Source: Firmicutes bacterium UBA1393
GTDB taxonomy: Bacteria > Bacillota > DTU025
Direction: 5' to 3'
Assembly (NCBI GenBank): GCA_002305255.1
Contig: DBQN01000059.1
Span: forward strand, 22,572 to 44,394
DNA: 21,823 bases
Below, piece by piece: positions 1 to 7,475 of this stretch. The first letter of the stretch is position 1. Each line of letters starts with the position of its first letter. Below the pieces are notes generated by a model. That model had not been told where the DNA came from and ran no database searches. It saw nothing but the letters and a program-made list of their open reading frames with translations. The position numbers and the translations under genes were made by a program.

Positions 1-1
1 G

Positions 2-214
2 ATCATCGGCACATACCCGGCGGACCACGATCCGCTGATGTCAGGCTGGCTCATGGGGCCGGCCTTCATCCAGGGCAAGACCGCCATTACTGAGGCGCCC
101 TTCGGCCTCGGCCGCGTGATCATGATCGGATTCCGGCCGCAGCACAGGGGGCAGCCTCACGGCACCTACAAGCTCATATTCAACTCCATCTTCTATGGAG
201 CGTCGGGCGAGTAG
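2..214 (+). CDS. C-terminal fragment of an M14-family zinc carboxypeptidase-like protein
   Basis: The frame is open from the window edge to TAG at 212-214, giving about 70 residues; the gene begins outside the window. The tail contains GRVIMIGFRPQHRGQ followed by HGTYKLIFNSIFYGA. This closely resembles the C-terminal end of large secreted M14 metallopeptidases that carry a glutamine-amidotransferase-like domain, where the segment reads roughly GFRPQxRAQTHGTFKLLFNAL. The zinc-binding residues would lie upstream and cannot be seen, so activity cannot be judged. A strong hairpin with a pyrimidine-rich tail follows 29 bases after the stop, so the transcript probably ends here. The family call rests on this tail motif alone. 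Confidence 0.6.
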   Translation: MIGTYPADHDPLMSGWLMGPAFIQGKTAITEAPFGLGRVIMIGFRPQHRGQPHGTYKLIFNSIFYGASGE

Positions 215-242
215 GTATAGTGGAGCATACGAGAACCACACC

Positions 243-276
243 GGGGCGGCGCCCGCCGAGGCGCCGCCCCTTCTCT
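243..276 (+). terminator. Intrinsic terminator after the M14-like gene
   Basis: A perfect 10-bp stem, GGGGCGGCGC (243-252) with GCGCCGCCCC (261-270), closes an 8-nt loop and is followed by TTCTCT. It sits 29 bases after the stop codon. The tail is pyrimidine-rich rather than a pure T run. Confidence 0.75.
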
Positions 277-391
277 GTGGCTGAAGGACCGGCGACCTAG
301 CTGCCGAGGGCATAGCTCATCGCCGGGGTCATCTCCTCACACGCCGACATTACAGCTATCCCAATTAATGGTGGGCTTGTCGCGGCCTGTA

Positions 392-400
392 TGGTATAAT
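392..400 (+). promoter_or_regulatory. Extended -10 promoter for the transposase gene
   Basis: TGGTATAAT gives a consensus TATAAT at 395-400 with a TG dinucleotide one base upstream, the extended -10 form. No good -35 lies 16-18 bases upstream (372-377 is TGGGCT), as expected for an extended -10 promoter. Transcription would start near 407, leaving a very short leader before the GTG at 426. Confidence 0.5.
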
Positions 401-425
401 TTGTCATGCAGATCATGCGAGGACG

Positions 426-1469
426 GTGGTTCTCATGCAGTTGGCAGCCATGGCTCTCACCACAGCCCGCCCGGCTTTCAGAACAGAGTGGCCATCCAGT
501 GAGAGACTCGCGGCCGTGACGGCATCGGCGGCCGAAGGTGGCCGCGTACGATCTCAGTTACGCCCTGAACAGGAGCTGTATGTAGGAGAGGTGCGGGATG
601 CTGCCATGCCCGACGGGGTGGCATGCCCACAGTGCAGAGGTCGGGCAGTAGTCCGCCACGGCAAACGCCGAGGCATCCAGCGCTACAAGTGCAAGTCGTG
701 CCGTCGCGTATTCACCGACCTTACGGGCACCGTGCTTCAGGGCCTGCATCGTCCGGATCTCTGGCTCGAGTTCTCTAGGTGCCTGACGGAGGGGCTTTCA
801 GTTCGCGCAAGCGCCTCCAGGCTGGGCATTTCCAAGAACACCGCTTTCGCCTGGCGGCATCGCGCGCTGGCTGCTTTATCGGCGGTTGACCGCAACCGCA
901 CATGCAAGGGCGTGGTGGAGGTGATGCAGTGTCCGATACTCCGCTCATTCAAGGGCAGCAGGGTGCCGCCGGAGGCGAGAATGGATCACCTGGCTCCCCA
1001 GGTGCGCCGCTACTACAGGGTACATGCCCAACTGATCCCACAAAGCCGACTCGCCACCATGGTAGTCGCCGTTGATAGGGCCAGTCGAATGCGGGCCGCC
1101 ATAATCGAGCGCGGCGAGAACCTGACGCCCACCTTGTTGACGATGTCATCGGCTGACGCTGAGGTATGCGCATCGCGGCGATACGGCTTGCTGAGGCTCA
1201 GATCGGATTGGCCGGGCCGTGTCATCTGGCTCGATGGAAGCTGGGGCCGACTCGTCGATCGGGGTCGCGTTGCGCGCATGCCTCACTACCACTTGAGAAA
1301 CGCGTATCGGCTCATGAGTCGCTTTCAGGAGTGGTTGGGGCGGTTTCTCGGCGTGGCCACTAAGTATCTGGTGCGCTATTTCGCTTGGTACATGCGCTAT
1401 GCAGCTCTCACAACTATGCAACGGGATGTAGCCGCGAAGGTTCTACTCCTCGAGGTGCTCAGAGCATAG
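426..1469 (+). CDS. IS1595/ISXO2-like transposase, probably catalytically impaired
   Basis: The 347-residue product has a zinc ribbon (C67-x2-C70 and C89-x2-C92), a helix-turn-helix (about 125-150, SVRASASRLGISKNTAF), then an ISXO2-type DDE domain with the family landmarks SFKGSR (174-179), NAY (292-294) and GVATKYL (309-315). Where the family usually reads VExDE just before SFKGSR, this protein reads VEVMQ, so the first catalytic Asp is replaced by Met167. A likely second Asp (D261) and the Asn (N292) remain. No convincing terminal inverted repeats or target duplication flank it. The start is uncertain: GTG 426 has GAGG only three bases upstream, and ATG 435 is an alternative. The zinc ribbon begins only near residue 65, so an internal start such as GTG 591, directly after GGAGAG, is possible. 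It is either a decaying orphan or a repurposed DNA-binding protein. Confidence 0.75.
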   Translation: MVLMQLAAMALTTARPAFRTEWPSSERLAAVTASAAEGGRVRSQLRPEQELYVGEVRDAAMPDGVACPQCRGRAVVRHGKRRGIQRYKCKSCRRVFTDLTGTVLQGLHRPDLWLEFSRCLTEGLSVRASASRLGISKNTAFAWRHRALAALSAVDRNRTCKGVVEVMQCPILRSFKGSRVPPEARMDHLAPQVRRYYRVHAQLIPQSRLATMVVAVDRASRMRAAIIERGENLTPTLLTMSSADAEVCASRRYGLLRLRSDWPGRVIWLDGSWGRLVDRGRVARMPHYHLRNAYRLMSRFQEWLGRFLGVATKYLVRYFAWYMRYAALTTMQRDVAAKVLLLEVLRA

Positions 1470-1610
1470 GTGCACTTGGTTGCCTGTTCACATAGGCTTT
1501 CAACTCAACTGCGATCCTCCACCAGAAACTGCGACAGCTGATATGGCTGTGTGTATAAGCAAGGGCCCCCAACGATGTCGCGCGACTCACCGCCCCACCA
1601 CTACTGCTAG

Positions 1611-1653
1611 TTGCACTTCACATCCGGCTGAGGCATAATGTTTATAAACAATA
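1611..1653 (+). promoter_or_regulatory. Promoter with palindromic operator, copy 1 (sugar regulon)
   Basis: TTGCAC (1611-1616) and CATAAT (1634-1639) are separated by exactly 17 bases. The -10 runs into TGTTTATAAACA (1639-1650), a perfect 12-bp palindrome that would cover the transcription start. The same -10/operator block recurs at 3427 and, less perfectly, at 4255. The likely ligand is the GntR-family repressor encoded at 3457. The assignment is an inference from repetition, symmetry and position. Confidence 0.65.
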
Positions 1654-1693
1654 GCCACAATCCCATCTGACACTACGCGGAGGCGATCTCCAA

Positions 1694-2422
1694 GTGTACA
1701 GGTATTTCGACGTTGTCCGCAGCCTGCTGAACGCGGTCCAGGCATCAGAGTGCGAGAGCATGGAACGAGCGTCTGAGCTGATCACTGAGTCGATAGCTCG
1801 CGGGCGGGTGCTGCACTACTTCGGAGCGGGCCACTCTCACGTGCTCGGCGACGAGCTCTTCTATAGGGCAGGCGGCCTCGTGCCGGTCAACGCGATACAG
1901 GAACCCAGTCTCATGGTGACCGGCGGCGCGTCAAAGAGCACCAAGATGGAGCAGCTCCCCGGTCTTGCAGCGATTGTCTTGAGTGAATCGCGGCTTGAGC
2001 CCGGTGACGTGATCATGATCGCCTCCAATTCCGGCGTCAATCAGGTGCCGGTGGAGATGGCTTCGGAGGCCAAGAAAGCCGGCGCGCGCGTGATCGCCCT
2101 CACTTCCATCGCCAGTTCCCGCGCCATACCCGTGCTGAACAGCGTCGGAGCGCGCCTCTGCGACCTTGCCGACGTGGTCATTGATACACACGTCCCATAC
2201 GGCGACGCCGCCGTCGAAGTTGACGGGCTGGAGCAGAAGGTTGGGCCGGTGTCTACCGCCATCGGGGTGGCCATAGTCAATGCCATAGTCGTGAGAGTGA
2301 TCCAAAAGCTGATCGAACGCGGCATCGATCCACCCATACTCCGAAGCGCCAATGTTCCCGGCGGCACGGATCACAACGCCGCGCAGCTGGCGCGCTACAG
2401 GCCTCTGGTGAAGGCCCTCTAG
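1694..2422 (+). CDS. SIS-domain phosphosugar-binding protein (COG4821-like), first copy
   Basis: This 242-residue cytoplasmic protein is a single SIS (sugar isomerase) domain of the COG4821 type. Phosphosugar-binding signatures are GAGHS (44-48), with the following GDELFYRAGGL helix, and ASNSG (110-114), the SxSG-type loop. The GTG start at 1694 has GGAGG at 1679-1683, a 10-base spacing. SIS proteins of this class bind or isomerise sugar phosphates; the exact reaction of this subgroup is not established. The gene follows promoter copy 1 and leads into a BadF-type sugar kinase 29 bases downstream, so the product of that kinase is its likely ligand. A second paralogue lies at 7476. It is shorter than MurQ etherases and lacks their typical N-terminal region, so a MurNAc-6-phosphate etherase is less likely. 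Confidence 0.8.
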   Translation: MYRYFDVVRSLLNAVQASECESMERASELITESIARGRVLHYFGAGHSHVLGDELFYRAGGLVPVNAIQEPSLMVTGGASKSTKMEQLPGLAAIVLSESRLEPGDVIMIASNSGVNQVPVEMASEAKKAGARVIALTSIASSRAIPVLNSVGARLCDLADVVIDTHVPYGDAAVEVDGLEQKVGPVSTAIGVAIVNAIVVRVIQKLIERGIDPPILRSANVPGGTDHNAAQLARYRPLVKAL

Positions 2423-2451
2423 TCTACGATGCAACGCTAGGAGGCGATGGG

Positions 2452-3447
2452 GTGAGCGAACTGATCGCTGCCATCGACGGTGGAGGCACACATACGACGC
2501 TGATCGTTGCCGATCCCACCGGCGAGATCGTGGGCGTTGGGCGCGGCGGGCCAATCAACGCACTGTTCGTGCCTGAGCTGGAAGCCATAGCGTCGGTGAC
2601 GCAGGCAGCGCGCGAGGCGACCGCCCGGGTCATGGGGTTGCCGGCTGCAGATGCGCCGCGCGACTTGCCGCTGCGCGTCGTGGCCTTGTACGCCAGTGCG
2701 CCCGGGGCCTCCCCTTCGATAGTGTCGGCGGGCATCGCAGACCTGATCTCCCCCGGCCGGCTGGTGGTCGAGGGCGACGCCCCGGCAGCTTTCGCCGCGG
2801 CCTTCGGCGGCGGATGCGGCGTCGTGGTGCTGGCCGGCACCGGCTCATTCGCCTTCGGCCGGGCAAGTGACGGATTTGCGGCGTCCACGGGAGGCTGGGG
2901 TCCCCTGCTGGGCGATGAGGGTGGCGCCTACGCTATCGGCCTTAGGGCCCTACGCTCATCGGTGCTGGCGTGGGACGGGCGTGGCCCAGCCACAAGCCTC
3001 TGCACGCGGGCTCTGGCCCACTTTGGAGCCTCCGAACCGCGCGACCTGACAAAGGCCGGGCTATCGCGCGAGGCCGTGGCGGGGTTCGCGCGGCAGGTGA
3101 GTGCAGCGGCGCACGGCGATGGCGATGAGGTCGCTGCCGGGATCCTGCGAGAGGCCGGTTCCGAACTCGGCCTGCTCGGGGTGCATATCGCCAGGCAGTT
3201 GCTGCCCCACCACGAGGGCACGCTCTCCGTAGCCCTGGCCGGGGGAGTGGCCGCGGCGGGTCCGGCACTGCTAGAAGCCTTCGCGCATGAGATCTCATCG
3301 GCAGACCCACGTTTTCGGCAAGCTGAACCATTGTATCCCCCCGTCGTCGGAGCCCTGCTGCTAGCTGCGGGGCTGGCGGGCACGCGCATGGATGAGGGCG
3401 CCCTTGCCTCCGTCGCGGGCGTGGTACATAATGTTTATAAGCAATAA
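2452..3447 (+). CDS. BadF/BadG/BcrA/BcrD-type ATPase, probable amino-sugar kinase (NagK/MurK-like)
   Basis: The 331-residue protein has the ASKHA fold of the BadF/NagK family (COG2971). Phosphate-1 motif: DGGGTHT (9-15). Probable catalytic Asp in EGDAPAA (D109). Phosphate-2 motif: LAGTGS (127-132), followed by the family block GGWGPLLGDEGGAYAIG (147-163). Relatives phosphorylate N-acetylglucosamine or MurNAc with ATP; the substrate here cannot be read from sequence. GTG 2452 is chosen because AGGAGG (2439-2444) lies seven bases upstream; the nearby ATG at 2447 is out of frame. It sits between an SIS protein and a GntR regulator, consistent with phosphorylation of an imported sugar in the cytoplasm. 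Its last codons overlap the promoter and operator of the next gene. Confidence 0.8.
   Translation: MSELIAAIDGGGTHTTLIVADPTGEIVGVGRGGPINALFVPELEAIASVTQAAREATARVMGLPAADAPRDLPLRVVALYASAPGASPSIVSAGIADLISPGRLVVEGDAPAAFAAAFGGGCGVVVLAGTGSFAFGRASDGFAASTGGWGPLLGDEGGAYAIGLRALRSSVLAWDGRGPATSLCTRALAHFGASEPRDLTKAGLSREAVAGFARQVSAAAHGDGDEVAAGILREAGSELGLLGVHIARQLLPHHEGTLSVALAGGVAAAGPALLEAFAHEISSADPRFRQAEPLYPPVVGALLLAAGLAGTRMDEGALASVAGVVHNVYKQ
3404..3446 (+). promoter_or_regulatory. Promoter with operator, copy 2, upstream of gntR
   Basis: TTGCCT (3404-3409) and CATAAT (3427-3432) have a 17-base spacer, the same geometry as copy 1. The operator is TGTTTATAAGCA (3432-3443), one base away from the perfect palindrome of copy 1. 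The element lies inside the final codons of the kinase gene (encoding VHNVYKQ and the stop). It would give the regulator its own autoregulated promoter. Confidence 0.6.
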
Positions 3448-3456
3448 CATGAAAGC

Positions 3457-4218
3457 GTGGTTCATCATATGATTCCAGTCTCAGGCAGCATGGTGCTCAA
3501 CCGAGACTTGCCCGTGCCGCTCTACCAGCAGGTCTATAACATCTGGAAACGGCGGATCGAGTCCGGCGATCTCAAACCAGGCGACAGGCTGCCCACAGAA
3601 CGCGAGCTGTGTGATGCGTACGATGTGAGCCAGATCACGGTCAGGCAGGCCATTCAGATGCTGGTCAATGACGGCCTGGTGGTGCGCAGGCCACGCACGG
3701 GCACCCACGTGGCCCACCGCAAGTTCAACCAAGACCTGATCAGGCTGACGAGCTTTTCGGAGGACATGCGCTCCCGCGGCCTTCGCCCGGGCGGGCGCGT
3801 GCTGGCGGTGGCGGAGGAACCGGCCGACGCGCTGGTAGCCGACAAGCTGCGGCTTGCCCCGAAGGAGCCTGTGATCCGCATCGAGCGCCTGCGCACGGCG
3901 GAGGACGAGCCCATGGCCATCGAGGTGTTCAGGATTCAGTCATCCCTCTGCCCGGGGCTGGCGCAGCGCGACATGGAGGGAGCGTCACTCTACGACGTCC
4001 TCACCAAGGGCTATGGTCTCGACCTTGCCTGGGCCGACCAGAGTCTCGAGGCCGGCCTGGCCGGCCAGCGCGAGGCTGCGGCCCTCGGGATCAGGCGCGG
4101 CGCGCCGGTCTTGCGTGTGGAGCGCTTGACCTACAACTCGTCGCGGAATCCGCTGGAATACACAACCTCGGTGTACCGCGCCGATCGTTACAAGTTGAAC
4201 GTGTCGATGAAGCGGTGA
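3457..4218 (+). CDS. GntR-family transcriptional regulator, HutC/UTRA subfamily
   Basis: The 253-residue protein has an N-terminal winged helix (about 20-88: LYQQVYNIWKRRIESG, then LPTERELCDAYDVSQITVRQAI) and a UTRA ligand-binding domain (about 96-250) ending in VYRADRYKLNVSM, typical of HutC-type regulators. Such proteins bind palindromic operators as dimers and are released by a sugar phosphate or another small metabolite. The start is not firm: GTG 3457 lacks a good ribosome binding site, and ATG 3469 or ATG 3490 are in frame; the winged helix begins after all three. The predicted start of transcription (near 3439) would leave a very short leader. It probably represses the three promoters at 1611, 3404 and 4233, and so controls the whole sugar operon and itself. 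Confidence 0.85.
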   Translation: MVHHMIPVSGSMVLNRDLPVPLYQQVYNIWKRRIESGDLKPGDRLPTERELCDAYDVSQITVRQAIQMLVNDGLVVRRPRTGTHVAHRKFNQDLIRLTSFSEDMRSRGLRPGGRVLAVAEEPADALVADKLRLAPKEPVIRIERLRTAEDEPMAIEVFRIQSSLCPGLAQRDMEGASLYDVLTKGYGLDLAWADQSLEAGLAGQREAAALGIRRGAPVLRVERLTYNSSRNPLEYTTSVYRADRYKLNVSMKR

Positions 4219-4232
4219 GCTTCGTTCACTTT

Positions 4233-4274
4233 TTCGCAATCTGTGAGAAGGAGTCATATTGATTATAAAGAATA
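4233..4274 (+). promoter_or_regulatory. Probable promoter and operator, copy 3, upstream of the ABC permease genes
   Basis: CATATTGATTATAAAGAATA (4255-4274) matches 17 of 20 positions of the block at 1634-1653. TTCGCA (4233-4238) lies 16 bases upstream of the CATATT -10, echoing the other two sites. The palindrome is weaker here (TGATTATAAAGA at 4260-4271). A TATACT at 4275-4280 is another possible -10. A strong ribosome binding sequence, AGGGGGAA (4303-4309), lies downstream before ATG 4319. Confidence 0.5.
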
Positions 4275-4318
4275 TATACTGCGGTTCGGTATGATGCCGC
4301 ATAGGGGGAACGTACCCA

Positions 4319-5242
4319 ATGGAGAGGACGGCTTCGGGCGTCACCGTTACAGGCGCCAAACGCAGGGCCGCAGTGAGGCGAGAGCTTACGGCGTGGTCCT
4401 TTGTGGTACCCGCGCTTGTCGGGTTGATCATCTTTGTATACGGCCCACTGGTGTACTCCCTTTTCATATCGTTCACGAGTTGGGACCTCTTGACGCCTGC
4501 CCGATGGACAGGGCTGAGCAATTACGCCAGGGCGTTCCGCGATGATACGTTCATTCGGTGCATGAGCAACACAGTCTTCTTCGTGATCTCCATCGTCCCG
4601 TCAGGTATCGTGCTAGCCATGGCCATGGCGATCGCCCTGAACCGGCGAGGTCGCGGCACGGGCTTCTTCAGAGCGGCGTTCTACATGCCCTCCATCACGT
4701 CTACAGTCGCAGTCGGCCTGGTCTGGCTGTGGATATTCAACCCCGACAAGGGCGTCATCAACAGCCTGCTCAAGTTGGTGGGAGTGCGCGGCCTGCCGCA
4801 GTGGCTTGAGAGCGTCATCTGGGCAAAGCCCGCGTTGAGCCTCATGCGCGTCTGGCAGGTGTCGGGCTACTACATGATCATGTATCTCACGGGCCTGCAG
4901 AACATCCCAAAGGAGCTGTATGAGGCGGCGGAGATCGACGGGGCCACCTGGTGGCAGCAGATCCGCCACATCACGGTGCCGCTCCTTTCCAACATCACGG
5001 TGTTCGCGACGATCATGCTGACCATCGAGTCCTTCAACCTGTTCGAGGCGATCTACGTGATGACTGAGGGCAGGCCCGGTGGGTCGACAAACACGATCCT
5101 CTACTACATCTACACGCAGGCCTTCGAAAGATACAGGATGGGCTATGCGTCGGCAATGGCGTGGATGTTATTCGCCATCCTCTTCGTGATCACGATTATC
5201 CAGTTCAGGGCGAGGAACAAGCGCGAGGAGGCGGGCTACTGA
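4319..5242 (+). CDS. Carbohydrate ABC transporter permease 1 (MalF/UgpA-like)
   Basis: This 307-residue inner-membrane permease belongs to the CUT1 carbohydrate uptake family. It has a basic N-terminus, a first membrane segment near 26-46 (WSFVVPALVGLIIFVYGPL), several further segments, and the EAA loop that contacts the ATPase at about 202-221 (EAAEIDGATWWQQIRHITVP). AGGGGGAA nine bases upstream supports ATG 4319. The stop codon TGA overlaps the ATG of permease 2 (TGATG), indicating translational coupling. Partners are permease 2 and the solute-binding protein at 6127. No ATP-binding subunit is encoded in the window. Confidence 0.9.
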   Translation: MERTASGVTVTGAKRRAAVRRELTAWSFVVPALVGLIIFVYGPLVYSLFISFTSWDLLTPARWTGLSNYARAFRDDTFIRCMSNTVFFVISIVPSGIVLAMAMAIALNRRGRGTGFFRAAFYMPSITSTVAVGLVWLWIFNPDKGVINSLLKLVGVRGLPQWLESVIWAKPALSLMRVWQVSGYYMIMYLTGLQNIPKELYEAAEIDGATWWQQIRHITVPLLSNITVFATIMLTIESFNLFEAIYVMTEGRPGGSTNTILYYIYTQAFERYRMGYASAMAWMLFAILFVITIIQFRARNKREEAGY

Positions 5243-6084
5243 TGAAACGTGCCAGATCAGTCGGCGCCATCGTGCTATACGCTGTGCTTCTCGCGATGAC
5301 AGTGGTGATGATATACCCGTTCGTGTGGTCGCTCACCGCGTCTTTCAAGACTGTGCAGCAGATATACAACGGCAACCCCCTCGACCTGATCCCGAACCCG
5401 TTCACGTTCGCGAACTACCGGCGGGTGCTTACGCTGCTGCCGTTCGGGCGGTTCCTGGCCAACTCACTGCTGTTGTCGACGGTGGGGCCGGCGGTCTCGA
5501 TCATCGTGGCGTCGTTGGCGGCGTACGCGTTCGCCCGTCTACAGTTCAGAGGGCGTGATACCGTCTTCATGCTGCTCCTCGGCGTGATGATGCTGCCGGG
5601 CCACGTGACTCTCATCCCCAGATACGCCCTGATGAGGGTGTTCGGATGGATCAACAGCTATAAGGCGCTGATCATCCCGTCGATATTCGGCGCCAGCCTG
5701 GTGTTTAAGATCTTCTTCATGCGCCAGAGCTTCCTCGCCATCCCGAAGGAGCTGGAGGAGGCCGCCCTGATTGACGGGTGTTCGCAATATGGAGTGTGGT
5801 GGCACATAATGATGCCCAACTCCAAGCCGGCGCTGGCGACGCTTGCCATCATCGGCTTTAAGACTGAGTGGAACAGCTTTCTGTGGCCGAACGTGGTCAT
5901 CAACGACTTCATGAAGATGCCGATTCAGGTCGGACTGACGTACCTGCAGAGCAATGCCCAGTCTAGCTGGGACTTGCTCATGGCCGGCGCCACCATCGCC
6001 ATCGTGCCGGTGATAGTCATCTTCATCTGCTTCCAGCGCTACTTCATGGCAGGTGCTCTCACCTCCGGTTTGGGCGGACGGTGA
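5242..6084 (+). CDS. Carbohydrate ABC transporter permease 2 (MalG/UgpE-like)
   Basis: This is a 280-residue CUT1 permease, the second membrane subunit. It has an N-terminal membrane segment (about 8-29), the typical periplasmic start of the permease region (FTFANYRRVL, then FLANSLLLS), and the EAA loop at about 172-195 (EEAALIDGCSQYGVWWHIMMP). The start is ATG 5242, overlapping the previous stop by one base, with AGGAGG at 5225-5230. The frame is open further upstream, but that extension lies inside the permease 1 gene and is not needed. It forms the heterodimeric channel with permease 1. The distal segment AGALTSGLGGR is a common ending for MalG/UgpE-type subunits. Confidence 0.9.
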   Translation: MKRARSVGAIVLYAVLLAMTVVMIYPFVWSLTASFKTVQQIYNGNPLDLIPNPFTFANYRRVLTLLPFGRFLANSLLLSTVGPAVSIIVASLAAYAFARLQFRGRDTVFMLLLGVMMLPGHVTLIPRYALMRVFGWINSYKALIIPSIFGASLVFKIFFMRQSFLAIPKELEEAALIDGCSQYGVWWHIMMPNSKPALATLAIIGFKTEWNSFLWPNVVINDFMKMPIQVGLTYLQSNAQSSWDLLMAGATIAIVPVIVIFICFQRYFMAGALTSGLGGR

Positions 6085-6126
6085 TCAACCTTATATCACG
6101 CCAAGGGCAAAGGGAGGAACATAGCA

Positions 6127-7392
6127 GTGAGACTAACGTTCAGACGGGCATTTCTTCTGGTGGCGGTTCTGGCGCTGGCTCTGTCGTTGAGCATGACGGC
6201 GGGCGCCCAGAAGCGGACCAAGGTGCAGGTCATGTCGTGGTGGGACTTCACGACCTCGCAGCCGCTCATCCAGCTCAAGGCCAAGTTCGAGCAGCTCAAC
6301 CCCGACCTCGAGATTGAATACCTGCAGATAGGAAGCGGTTACGCCGACAAGGTACTCGTGATGATCGCGGGCGGCGCCAACCTGCCCGACGTCATCATGC
6401 TGGCCATGGACAAGATCCCGATCTTCGCCGACAAGGGCGCCATCATGAACCTCGACAAGTACGTCGCGCAGGACTACAAAGAGGAGATGAAGCTCCTCTA
6501 CCCTGTGGTGGCTGACGCTCTGTCGTGGGATGGAAGCTACTACGCGATGCCGCGCGACATCACGAGCAAAGTGATGTTCTTCAACAAGAAGATGTTCGAC
6601 GCGGCGGGCGTGGCAATCCCCGGTCCCGACTGGACATGGGATGATTTCGCCAACATCGCACGCAAGCTCACCAAGGACCTCGACGGCGACGGCAACCCCG
6701 ACCAGTGGGGTTTCTACTTCCGCAAGTACATGGACGGTTTCACTCACTGGCTCATGCAGGCAGGCGGCGGCCTGGTCACGTCTGACGGCAAGTCGCTCAT
6801 AGGCAAGCCCGAAACCATTGAGGCGCTGAAGTTCCTGCAGAACCTGGCCGTGAAGGACAAGGCCTTCCCCACTGAGACCCAGGCCAGGCAGTTCGGCACA
6901 GCGCAGACCGGCCCGTTCATCGCGGGCAAGGCGGCTATGGTGGAAGGCGGTCTCGCCACTACTGTGGAACTGAAGAACAGCAACGTCGAGTATGTCATCC
7001 GACCACTCCCCAAGGGCAAGCTCAGTCTAAACACTGCCTTCGTAAATGCGTGGGCCATCCCTGCCGGCGCCAAGCGGCCCGACCTGTCGTGGCGGGTCAT
7101 GAAGTTCTTTGCATCGAAAGAGGCACAGCAGATCGCGCTCATGTCCGGCATGGGCCTGCCCGCCCGCCCGGACGTCGACGTTACCGAGTTCCTGAAGGTG
7201 CGCGATGACCACAAGTACCTCATCGACAGCCTTGCGTCCAGCAAGCCCTTCCCCGCTCCGCTTTACGGCGTCGACTTCTTCAAGATGGTGGAGGAGGAGT
7301 TCGACCTGATGTGGCTTGGCCAGCGCACGGTGGAGGCGGCCGTGGCGGCAGTCGAGAAGAAGGCTCCCGATATCCTGTCGGGTAAGTTCTAG
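6127..7392 (+). CDS. Extracellular sugar-binding protein of the ABC importer
   Basis: The 421-residue protein is a family 1 (MalE/UgpB-like) solute-binding protein. It has a signal peptide (1-27: RR near the start, hydrophobic core, TAGA then Q28), the early QVMSWWDF strand, and the family block WTWDDFANIARKLTKD followed by DLDGDGNPDQWG, a DxDxDG-like loop. GTG 6127 is preceded by AGGGAGG (6111-6117) at a nine-base spacing. There is no cysteine at the cleavage site, so the mature protein is not a lipoprotein. It would be free in a periplasm or held by other means. It captures the sugar for permeases 1 and 2. A stem-loop follows the gene, as is common after highly expressed binding-protein genes. 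Confidence 0.9.
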   Translation: MRLTFRRAFLLVAVLALALSLSMTAGAQKRTKVQVMSWWDFTTSQPLIQLKAKFEQLNPDLEIEYLQIGSGYADKVLVMIAGGANLPDVIMLAMDKIPIFADKGAIMNLDKYVAQDYKEEMKLLYPVVADALSWDGSYYAMPRDITSKVMFFNKKMFDAAGVAIPGPDWTWDDFANIARKLTKDLDGDGNPDQWGFYFRKYMDGFTHWLMQAGGGLVTSDGKSLIGKPETIEALKFLQNLAVKDKAFPTETQARQFGTAQTGPFIAGKAAMVEGGLATTVELKNSNVEYVIRPLPKGKLSLNTAFVNAWAIPAGAKRPDLSWRVMKFFASKEAQQIALMSGMGLPARPDVDVTEFLKVRDDHKYLIDSLASSKPFPAPLYGVDFFKMVEEEFDLMWLGQRTVEAAVAAVEKKAPDILSGKF

Positions 7393-7421
7393 ACCTCCGG
7401 TCAGCGTATCTCGTATAACGC

Positions 7422-7450
7422 AGGGGCGCCCGGGCAACTGCGGCGCCCCT
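7422..7450 (+). other. Intercistronic stem-loop after the binding-protein gene
   Basis: AGGGGCGCC (7422-7430) pairs perfectly with GGCGCCCCT (7442-7450) around an 11-nt loop. The following bases, CATCAACTTGG, contain no U-tract. It is therefore more likely an mRNA-stabilising or partial-termination element, raising binding-protein transcript over the downstream genes, than a full terminator. Confidence 0.6.
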
Positions 7451-7475
7451 CATCAACTTGGCGAGGTGTAGATCC

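Noticed and set aside
368..1600. Possible inverted repeat TGGTGGG (368-374) with CCCACCA (1594-1600) as insertion-sequence ends
   Set aside because: Seven bases with poor extension and no target duplication could be chance.
1694..3447. SIS protein plus kinase read as a MurQ/MurK MurNAc pathway
   Set aside because: The SIS protein is short and COG4821-like rather than MurQ-like, so assigning MurNAc as substrate is not supported.
4215..4234. Small hairpin GTGAG/TTCAC followed by TTTTT at the end of gntR, a possible terminator
   Set aside because: The stem is only five pairs including a G-U, and it runs into the -35 of the next promoter; too weak to call.
4259..4294. An 11-codon TTG frame after AAGGAG (4247-4252), a possible leader peptide before the ABC genes
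   Set aside because: The predicted promoter starts transcription near 4267, so the ribosome binding sequence would not be transcribed, and the peptide shows no attenuator features.
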